Origin: Planctomycetaceae bacterium UBA4732
Lineage (GTDB): Bacteria > Planctomycetota > Planctomycetia > Gemmatales > Gemmataceae
NCBI GenBank assembly: GCA_002404095.1
Contig: DHJA01000069.1
Span: forward strand, 1-17,463
Reading direction: 5' to 3'
DNA length: 17,463 bases
Shown here: positions 11,831-17,463 of the stretch, one piece after another
Numbering within the stretch: the first letter of the stretch is position 1
Layout: the number at the start of each line of letters is the position of its first letter
The notes under the pieces: generated by a model
Told to the model about the DNA's origin: nothing
The model's database searches: none
The model's input: only the letters and a program-made list of their open reading frames with translations
Made by a program: the position numbers and the translations under genes

Positions 11831-14722
11831 TTACTGCGCCCGTATGCAGTCGTCGGTAACAAACGATCCCGCGTCCTCCACGCACGGCGGCAACCCTGGC
11901 GCGATCACGCTTTCGCCCGCAGACTCGCGCGCGGCCACGTCTTGATTGAGCGCCAGCAGAAAGGCGAGCGGATCGGCTTTGGCTTTCATGCCGTAGGCCG
12001 CGCGCACGGCCGCGTCCAAGTCATTCTGCGCGTCGCGCAGTGGATTCTTACCGGGTAGGTCGAGCGTGCGGTACAGGTCGCGCAGGCTCCATTGATTTTC
12101 GGTCATGACCCGGCGACGCAGCGCCCGTAAGGAGACCGCCGCGTCAGCGACGCCTCGCGCCTGCGCCGATGTCGGCGCTTGCGGCCAGGGGAAGGTGTCG
12201 AACACCGTGTCGGAGGTGTAGCGGAATCGCTCGGTGAGCGTCGAGCATTTTGCCGTGAACCACGCCCAGTGGATGCCAGATTGAAGGACGCCGAAGGAAT
12301 AGTCGTCAGGGAAGGCGAAAACCGCGAGAGCATCACTCGGCCGAATCTGCGTACTAATGAACTCGAAAATCGGACGCTTCGTTACCCGGCCGCAGGAGAT
12401 GTATCGCGTGAGGCCGCCTATCTTTTCGATCATTTCCCCTCGCGGATAGGAAAGCAGCCACCACTTATTCAGGAAATTCCGATGGTGATTGTTCACTTTC
12501 GCGTTCGGGTTGTCTTGCAGCACCTTGGCGTTTCGCTCCTCTTCTTCTTTCGCCGCTTCCTGTCGCTTTTGCATAACCGTCTTTTCAAGATGCAAGAATG
12601 GCTCATCATAGGCGCGAGAAGCAAGCACGTCGCGGCGATGAAAGTCGATGACGAACCGACCTGGCTGCGAATCCAAATTGCCGAGCATTTCGTCCGCTGT
12701 TAGGTAGGGAAACAGCACATCCTTGCACTTCGGTAAGCGCTTTAGCAAGCTCTGGGCGTCAGTAAGGTCGAGCAAGAATCCTTCATGTCCGTGCGTCTGA
12801 CCCTGGAAACAGCCGCCGCACTCCATATTGACGCGAAGCCTGGTTGCGCTCGTCACGTCCATCACCGCCGATAGCGCGGAATTAATCACTTCAAGTTCCA
12901 GCACCTCAAAAGGACTGTCCCGATTATCGCCTTTCTGGAAGATGAGCTTTTTCAATCCCGCTTCCGCGCCCTTGATCCAGTTGACGATGGAAACGTGGAC
13001 GGCCGCCTCGCCGCTCCAGACCGCGGTGGACACCGCCTCAGTAATCGTCCCGCCGTGGCCAACGATGTAATCCAGGCCGCCCTCACGCGAATAGTTCTGC
13101 CTGATTGTGTTCGTGCCCACCAACCCGGCGCGGTCGCCGGGCTTTAGTTCATCGTGGGCGCGCCGGAACCAGTAGACGCAGTAGTCCGCGCGACCGGGTA
13201 CATCGGGATAGCGCGCCCGCACCTTCTGAACATAGTCCGGGCCAAGTTCCTGCTGCATCTTGTTCTTGGACTGATACGGCGGATTGCCAATAATCGCGTC
13301 CGCCGCGGGCCAAGCACAAAACAAAGCATCGTCGCAACGGATGTTTTCGTCCAGATTATCCAACGGCAGCTCGCGCTCCGTGAGGTCGAACGGTAGATGC
13401 TGTTCGCCGGTCGCCAGCCGTGTTTTGCATTCTTCCAGGGCCAGCTTCTTGCCGACCATGAGCGTGACCTTGGCCAACTCCACGGCGAATTGTTTGATAT
13501 CCAGGCCGAAGAACTGGCTGGCGCTGACCAGCGACGTACCGCCGGCCAGCTCGCGCGTTCGGCCGCTGAAGTTGTCGTAAATCTTCTCCAGCAACTCCAA
13601 TTCCAGACGTTTCAGCTCGCGGTAGGCGACATAGAGGAAGTTGCCGCTGCCGCAGGCCGGATCGAGGACGCGGAAACGGAGCATCGCCTGGCGCAGGTCG
13701 AGCAGGTCGCGGGCGGTCTTGGCGTCGGCGATGCGCTGCCGCCAGGGGCGAACGATGGTGGGCAGGACGACCTTCTGGATGTCGGCCTCGCTGGTGAAGT
13801 GGGCGCCGAAGGCGTGGCGCTCGCCCTCGCCCATGCTGCCTTCAAAGAGGGTGCCGAAGATGGCCGGCTTTACCATCGACCAATCTTCCTTGGCCGCTTC
13901 CTCCAAGTGCCATAGGTCGGTCACGTTCAACTCGACCGGCTCGACGACCTTGAACAGTCCGCCATTGAAGTATTGCACGTCCTGGAAACGACCGCCCTCG
14001 GCCGGCGTGGAGTTGGCCATCTGGCGGAACAGGCCGCCGATGAGGTCATAGGAGCTGCCGCCCTTCTTGCACTCGTCGAGCAACTCGCTGAACTTGCCGT
14101 GCGGCAACAGGTCAATGCTCTGGGCGAACAGGGCGAGGACGCATTGTAGGACGTAGTGCTGGGCCTTGTCGCGCGGCAACGGCTTGTCGGGCCGGCTGAC
14201 GAGGCGGTTGAAGAGTTCGGCCATCTTATCGGCGGCCTTGCGCGTGACGGCCACCTGATTGTTCTTGAAGAGCGGCGTTTTCGGCGTGGGAAAGAGGAAG
14301 TTGAACGCCTCAAAGCGCCTGGGCAGGTCGTCGAGCCGGACGCGGTCGAGCGGCTCGTCGAGCTGAATGTTGAAATCGTAGATCCAAAATTCATCAAAAT
14401 TGCACAGCAAAACGTACTTAGGGCGGTTGGGGACCAGGTAGAGCCAGTAGTCAAACGCTTGGCGATAATGGCGTTCGAGTTTCTCGCCGCGTTTCTTCAT
14501 TTCCAGCAGAAGGAGCGGCCGCCAGAGGAGGTCGGCGAACCGTGTAGTCTTGCCCTTGTGAACGCGGTATTCGAGATTGCCGCCGGCCTCGAAGACGCCG
14601 GCGTGGCCGAACGCCTGGAAGAGCCGTTCACAGAAGATTTGCGCCTCGCCCTTTTCATCGCCCGTCAGGTGTTGACGGACGAAGGCGACGAACTCGCGGA
14701 TCTTGACGACGGGATTGTCCAT
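11831..14722 (-). CDS. MmeI-like (type IIL) restriction-modification enzyme
   Basis: 963 aa from ATG 14720-14722, chosen over the GTG six codons upstream because AAGG stands 7 nt before it. In one chain: an N-terminal PD-(D/E)xK nuclease with RFADLLW and LLLLEMKK (Asp64, then Glu74-x-Lys76, the D-x9-E-x-K spacing of MmeI); a helical connector (about 165-345); an N6-adenine methyltransferase with motif I DPACGSGNF (354-362) and motif IV NPPY (480-483); a target-recognition region (about 630-840, CGGCFQGQTHGHEGFL, YPRGEMIEKIGGLTRYISCG); and a helical C-terminus. Such enzymes modify one strand of their site and cut at a distance when sites are unmodified. No separate restriction, specificity or methylase subunit is nearby. 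The last 19 residues coincide with a repeat found elsewhere in the window, so the native C-terminus may have been altered. Confidence 0.88.
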   Translation of the reverse strand: MDNPVVKIREFVAFVRQHLTGDEKGEAQIFCERLFQAFGHAGVFEAGGNLEYRVHKGKTTRFADLLWRPLLLLEMKKRGEKLERHYRQAFDYWLYLVPNRPKYVLLCNFDEFWIYDFNIQLDEPLDRVRLDDLPRRFEAFNFLFPTPKTPLFKNNQVAVTRKAADKMAELFNRLVSRPDKPLPRDKAQHYVLQCVLALFAQSIDLLPHGKFSELLDECKKGGSSYDLIGGLFRQMANSTPAEGGRFQDVQYFNGGLFKVVEPVELNVTDLWHLEEAAKEDWSMVKPAIFGTLFEGSMGEGERHAFGAHFTSEADIQKVVLPTIVRPWRQRIADAKTARDLLDLRQAMLRFRVLDPACGSGNFLYVAYRELKRLELELLEKIYDNFSGRTRELAGGTSLVSASQFFGLDIKQFAVELAKVTLMVGKKLALEECKTRLATGEQHLPFDLTERELPLDNLDENIRCDDALFCAWPAADAIIGNPPYQSKNKMQQELGPDYVQKVRARYPDVPGRADYCVYWFRRAHDELKPGDRAGLVGTNTIRQNYSREGGLDYIVGHGGTITEAVSTAVWSGEAAVHVSIVNWIKGAEAGLKKLIFQKGDNRDSPFEVLELEVINSALSAVMDVTSATRLRVNMECGGCFQGQTHGHEGFLLDLTDAQSLLKRLPKCKDVLFPYLTADEMLGNLDSQPGRFVIDFHRRDVLASRAYDEPFLHLEKTVMQKRQEAAKEEEERNAKVLQDNPNAKVNNHHRNFLNKWWLLSYPRGEMIEKIGGLTRYISCGRVTKRPIFEFISTQIRPSDALAVFAFPDDYSFGVLQSGIHWAWFTAKCSTLTERFRYTSDTVFDTFPWPQAPTSAQARGVADAAVSLRALRRRVMTENQWSLRDLYRTLDLPGKNPLRDAQNDLDAAVRAAYGMKAKADPLAFLLALNQDVAARESAGESVIAPGLPPCVEDAGSFVTDDCIRAQ
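11853..11896. repeat. 44-bp direct repeat, copy B (inside the 3' end of the MmeI-like gene)
   Basis: Pairs with copy A at 10685-10728. It begins 22 nt from the end of the MmeI-like gene and encodes its PPCVEDAGSFVTDD tail. The 1168-bp interval between copies contains exactly the two-gene DUF6414-like unit. A duplicated 3' gene end flanking a cargo is the pattern left by site-specific insertion, although no integrase gene is present. Confidence 0.85.
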
Positions 14723-14763
14723 GAGGATGCCTTGCTGCACTGCACATCAATGGTTAACGACTG

Positions 14764-14792
14764 ACTTTACCGCGGCGGCGGTCCTTGTGCAA
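14764..14792 (-). promoter_or_regulatory. Possible promoter for the MmeI-like gene
   Basis: On the minus strand TTGCAC (14792-14787), a 17-nt spacer and TAAAGT (14769-14764) lie 42 nt before the ATG. Moderate match. The -35 overlaps a near-palindrome, CCTTGTGCAAGG (14783-14794), that could bind a regulator. Confidence 0.3.
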
Positions 14793-14845
14793 GGAGCGAC
14801 GCTCGACCGCAAGAAATAGGGGAAGCGCGTCGGGCGCTCAAAACC

Positions 14846-14947
14846 TTGGCGCGTTGGCGCAAGCCCCTAAAAAACCAAACGTGCCAACGACTTATGTTGC
14901 GCCAAGCCGCTGCGCCATATGGCGCAATGGCGCAACGGTTTGGCGCA
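14846..14947. promoter_or_regulatory. Cluster of TGGCGC/GCGCCA motifs upstream of glnA
   Basis: Seven occurrences in about 100 bp: TTGGCGC at 14846 and 14854, TTGCGCCAA at 14897-14905, the perfect 16-bp palindrome TGCGCCATATGGCGCA at 14911-14926 (two), TGGCGCAA at 14928-14935 and TGGCGCA at 14941-14947. The set lies upstream of the predicted glnA -35. It could be an operator array for a dimeric regulator or a set of competing hairpins. Confidence 0.5.
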
Positions 14948-14987
14948 CAAGCGTGCCGGTCGCTGCCAGGTGGGTGGGACGTATATG

Positions 14988-15016
14988 TCGTCAACCCCCA
15001 TTCGCATCGCTATAAC
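14988..15016 (+). promoter_or_regulatory. Possible sigma70-type promoter of glnA
   Basis: TCGTCA (14988-14993), a 17-nt spacer and TATAAC (15011-15016). Transcription would begin near 15023 and give a leader of about 30 nt that includes the CGGAGG ribosome site. Confidence 0.4.
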
Positions 15017-15051
15017 GCCTTACGTGCGCCCCACACCGGAGGTTGTCGTCT

Positions 15052-16464
15052 GTGACACCCAAAGAAGTCCTGGCCCTCATCCGTGAAAAAGAAGTCCGCG
15101 CCGTCGATCTGCGCTTCATGGACTTCCCCGGCCTTTGGCAGCATTTCACCATCCCCGCCGAGGAACTCGACGAGCAAACCTTCGAGGAAGGCAAAGGCTT
15201 TAACGGTTCCAGCATCCGCGGCTGGCAGGCCATCAACGAGTCCGACATGCTCGTCAAGCCCGTGCCCGAGACCGCCTTCATCGACCCGTTCTGTAAAGAT
15301 AAAACGCTGACGATCCTCTGCAATATCCACGATCCGCTCACGGGCGAGGAGTATACGCGCGACCCGCGCAACGTGGCTCGCAAGGCCGACAACTATATGA
15401 AGTCCACCGGCATCGCCGACGCGGCCTTCTTCGGCCCCGAGGTCGAGTTTTTCGTCTTCGACGACGTTCGCTACGACCAGACGCAGCACTCCGGCTATTA
15501 TTTTCTCGACAGCGTCGAAGGCGCCTGGAACACCGGCCGCGTGGAGAATCCTAATCTCGCCTATAAGCTCCGTTATAAGGAGGGATATTTTCCCTGCCCG
15601 CCGTCCGACGCTTTGAACGATTTGCGCTCTGAAATGATGCTGGCCATGCTCGAATGCGGCCTCAAGGTCAAGGCCCATCATCACGAAGTCGCGTCTGGCG
15701 GCCAGGGCCAGATCGACATGCGTTACGCCCCGATCGTCGAGATGGCCGACAATGTGCTGAAATACAAATACATCGTCAAAAACGTCGCCCGCAAGGCCGG
15801 CAAGACGGCCACGTTCATGCCCAAGCCGATCTTTCTTGACAACGGCTCGGGAATGCACGTCCATACCTCGCTGTGGCGCAACGGCGAAAACCTGTTCGCC
15901 GGCTCCGGCTACGCCGGTCTGTCCGAAACGGCCTTGTACGCCATCGGCGGTCTGCTCCGTCACGCCCCCGCTTTGTGCGCTTTCACCAACCCGACCACCA
16001 ACAGCTACAAACGGCTCGTGCCCGGCTACGAGGCGCCCGTCAACCTCGCCTATAGCCGGCGCAACCGCTCCGCCGCCATCCGCATTCCCGTCTATTCGCC
16101 GCACCGCAAGGCCAAACGCCTTGAATACCGTTTGCCGGACGGCTCCAGCAATCCGTACCTCGCCTTCGCGGCGATCCTCATGGCCATGCTCGACGGCGTC
16201 AAGAACAAGACGCGCCCCGGCGAGCCGCTCGATAAGGATATTTACGATCTGGAACCGGAAGAATTGGTTAAGGTGCCCAAGACACCTACGTCGCTTGAGG
16301 AGGCGTTGGGGTGCTTGGAGAAGGACCAGGAGTTTTTGCTTCAGGGCGACGTCTTCACCGAGGACGTTATCAGCACCTGGATTTGGTACAAGCGCGAAAA
16401 GGAGGTCGAGGCGATCCGGCTGCGACCGCATCCTTATGAGTTCGCGCTTTATTACGATATTTGA
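15052..16464 (+). CDS. glnA: Glutamine synthetase, type GSI-beta
   Basis: 470 aa. Catalyses ATP-dependent condensation of ammonia with glutamate to glutamine in the cytoplasm, as a dodecamer in this family. Start set at GTG 15052 because CGGAGG (15037-15042) lies 9 nt before it; the in-frame TTG at 15043 touches that site. Family blocks are all present: [23 protein letters not shown] with metal-binding glutamates, [53 protein letters not shown] and [17 protein letters not shown]. Tyr398 in [10 protein letters not shown] matches the adenylylation site (Tyr397 in Escherichia coli), so activity is probably controlled by an adenylyltransferase and PII. Length is normal for the family. A perfect hairpin follows the stop after 12 nt. 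Nitrogen-dependent transcription is plausible given the upstream motif cluster. Confidence 0.96.
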   Translation: MTPKEVLALIREKEVRAVDLRFMDFPGLWQHFTIPAEELDEQTFEEGKGFNGSSIRGWQAINESDMLVKPVPETAFIDPFCKDKTLTILCNIHDPLTGEEYTRDPRNVARKADNYMKSTGIADAAFFGPEVEFFVFDDVRYDQTQHSGYYFLDSVEGAWNTGRVENPNLAYKLRYKEGYFPCPPSDALNDLRSEMMLAMLECGLKVKAHHHEVASGGQGQIDMRYAPIVEMADNVLKYKYIVKNVARKAGKTATFMPKPIFLDNGSGMHVHTSLWRNGENLFAGSGYAGLSETALYAIGGLLRHAPALCAFTNPTTNSYKRLVPGYEAPVNLAYSRRNRSAAIRIPVYSPHRKAKRLEYRLPDGSSNPYLAFAAILMAMLDGVKNKTRPGEPLDKDIYDLEPEELVKVPKTPTSLEEALGCLEKDQEFLLQGDVFTEDVISTWIWYKREKEVEAIRLRPHPYEFALYYDI

Positions 16465-16476
16465 GTCGCACGCAGC

Positions 16477-16546
16477 TTCTACAAGCCCTGAGCGCGAGCG
16501 AGGGGTGTTTCGCCCCACCCCTCGCTCGCGCTCAGGGCTTGTAGAA
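16477..16546. terminator. Perfect 31-bp hairpin after glnA, planctomycete-type palindromic repeat
   Basis: Arms 16477-16507 and 16516-16546 are exact reverse complements with an 8-nt loop (TTTCGCCC). It follows the glnA stop by 12 nt and would end transcription or stabilise the mRNA. It lacks a T-run. Translated, it reads SPERERGV and PRSRSGLVE, a phrase I associate with dispersed palindromes in planctomycete genomes, so it is probably also a repeat-family member. Confidence 0.8.
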
Positions 16547-16660
16547 ACGATCTCTCTTGATCGAATTCTCGATTCGGTGTAATCTCCCCTCCTAACATCA
16601 GGTTGCTCACTCGTCTGCCTTGCTCTCCTGAACAGCGCATTTCGTGAAAGGCTGGCGCCA

Positions 16661-17431
16661 ATGGCATTACCTCGCGGCCGCATGGTGTCCATGTCGCCTA
16701 GCCGACGCCTCGTCGTCGATCTCATGCACTTCAGCCTTAAGGTGCCGTGCGTCACTATGGAACGGCGAATGAACCTGGCGCGCCTGGTCGAGGCTCGCCA
16801 AGCTTGCAGCCCGCGCCCGAGTTGGACCGCCCTTTTCATAAAAGCGTCCGCCCTCGTCGCCAGCAAAGTTCCAGAAATGCGGCAGTCCTTCATGCCTCTT
16901 CCCTGGCCGCATTTTTACGAACATGATAAAAACATCGCCACCATCCCCGTCGAGCGTCAGTGGGGCGATGAGAAAGTCGTGCTGTTGGCGCGCGTCCGCA
17001 GTCCGGAGAATCGCTCGCTCGGCCAAATCGACGCCATTCTCAGCGGCTACAAGGACGGGCCGATGGAAAAAATCCGCTCGTTTCGCCGCGACCTACGCGT
17101 GGCCATGCTGCCTGGACCGATTCGTCGGCTGCTTATGTGGGCGACGCTCTATTTGATTGGGCGCCAACGGTCTCACAATTTCGGCACTTTCAGCGTCGCT
17201 TCCGTGGCAGCCCACGGCGCCGGGATGCTGCACATTGTCCCTTTTCTGACCTCCACGCTGCACTATGGTCTTCTCGACGACAAGGGATGCCTGGACATGC
17301 GTTTGACGATCGACCATCGCGTCCTGGACGGGGCCGCGGCCGCGCGCGTGTTGGTCGCGCTGGAAAGCGTACTTGCAAATGAGATTTTGGACGAGGTGCA
17401 GTCTTTACGCTTCGTCCGAAAGGCGGCATAA
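16661..17431 (+). CDS. Stand-alone 2-oxoacid dehydrogenase E2-type acyltransferase-like protein
   Basis: 256 aa from ATG 16661, with GAAAGG about 10 nt upstream; later ATGs at 16682 and 16691 are possible. The fold is that of the catalytic domain of dihydrolipoamide acyltransferases (chloramphenicol-acetyltransferase-like). The C-terminus has IDHRVLDGAAAARVLVALE, with His219 and Asp223-Gly224 matching the catalytic HRVxDG motif, and before it NFGTFSVASVAAHGAGMLHI, the usual GTFTISN-like block. The N-terminal lipoyl and subunit-binding domains are missing, so it is not an ordinary E2. The first half (VVDLMHFSLKVPCVTMERRM, then LFIKASALVASKVPEMRQSF) fits the start of the domain. It lies 196 nt after glnA behind a hairpin, probably transcribed separately. 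Acyl donor and acceptor are unknown. Confidence 0.72.
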   Translation: MALPRGRMVSMSPSRRLVVDLMHFSLKVPCVTMERRMNLARLVEARQACSPRPSWTALFIKASALVASKVPEMRQSFMPLPWPHFYEHDKNIATIPVERQWGDEKVVLLARVRSPENRSLGQIDAILSGYKDGPMEKIRSFRRDLRVAMLPGPIRRLLMWATLYLIGRQRSHNFGTFSVASVAAHGAGMLHIVPFLTSTLHYGLLDDKGCLDMRLTIDHRVLDGAAAARVLVALESVLANEILDEVQSLRFVRKAA

Positions 17432-17433
17432 AT

Positions 17434-17463
17434 AGTCCTATAAGTCCTATGAGTCCCATGAGT
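17434..17463. repeat. 9-bp tandem repeat running off the right edge
   Basis: Three units, AGTCCTATA, AGTCCTATG and AGTCCCATG (17434-17460), then AGT at the window end. The array starts 2 nt after the acyltransferase stop. On the minus strand it reads MGLIGLIGL. The total copy number is not visible. Confidence 0.8.

Larger units (their letters stand above)
14723..15051. other. Divergent intergenic region between MmeI-like gene and glnA
   Basis: 329 nt without a gene. It contains a candidate promoter toward the restriction enzyme (14764-14792, minus), a cluster of TGGCGC/GCGCCA motifs (14846-14947), and a candidate promoter (14988-15016) and strong ribosome site (CGGAGG, 15037-15042) for glnA. 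Short open frames here lack ribosome sites and coding character. Confidence 0.7.

Noticed and set aside
11831..14722. BREX PglX or type I HsdM methyltransferase
   Set aside because: The protein carries its own N-terminal nuclease motif with MmeI spacing, is shorter than PglX, and no BREX, HsdR or HsdS gene is nearby.
14785..15051. Short open frames (75-76 codons) upstream of glnA
   Set aside because: They cross the repeated TGGCGC motifs and the glnA promoter candidate and lack ribosome sites.
15010..16893. Long open frame (627 codons) on the minus strand opposite glnA
   Set aside because: It covers the clear glnA gene and the hairpin; its length comes from the GC-rich third positions of glnA and it shows no domain.

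Overview
The window looks like chromosomal DNA of a GC-rich bacterium, most likely a planctomycete (Planctomycetota, perhaps Gemmatales or Pirellulales). This lineage call is inference. It rests on tandem membrane Ser/Thr kinases with a sulfatase-modifying-factor (SUMF1/FGE-like) extracytoplasmic domain, a Tat-exported GH116-type glycosidase, a secreted small protein typical of that phylum, a palindromic repeat that reads 'SPERERGV' when translated, and a 9-bp tandem repeat at the right edge. No rRNA, tRNA, CRISPR array, transposase or integrase was seen.

Layout. (1) 1-4014, minus strand: two tandem paralogous Ser/Thr kinases. The downstream one (1-1758) runs off the left edge. The upstream one (from 4014) has its C-terminal SUMF1 domain broken by an in-frame TAG next to a partial 72-bp duplication, so the domain is split between 2155-4014 and 1816-2154. 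(2) 4015-5770: a divergent intergenic region with a perfect 33-bp inverted repeat, a HEPN-like gene overlapping a small partner gene, and a small secreted protein that ends in front of a bidirectional hairpin. (3) 5771-8821, minus: a 1016-aa GH116 enzyme carrying an inserted beta-sandwich-like module. (4) 9108-10651, plus: a three-gene cluster made of a frameshifted DUF6978-like gene, a DUF1828/DUF1829-like gene coupled to it, and a 76-aa protein. (5) 10744-11695, minus: two overlapping genes (coiled-coil small protein, then a DUF6414-like protein). They are flanked by a 44-bp direct repeat that copies the 3' end of the next gene. (6) 11831-14722, minus: a solitary MmeI-like (type IIL) restriction-modification enzyme. 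(7) 14723-15051: a divergent region with a cluster of TGGCGC/GCGCCA motifs. (8) 15052-17431, plus: glutamine synthetase GSI-beta, a perfect 31-bp hairpin, and a stand-alone E2-type acyltransferase-like protein.

How it fits together. The two ends are housekeeping or signalling DNA (kinases, glnA). The middle, about 4.3-14.7 kb, is an accessory block of short, often overlapping gene sets next to a restriction-modification enzyme, which is the usual setting of a defence or mobile islet. The strongest leads are the 44-bp repeat flanking the DUF6414-like pair, the HEPN-like/small-protein pair, and the (AC)n frameshift in the gene coupled to the DUF1828 gene. All functional statements come from reading motifs by eye; no database search was possible.
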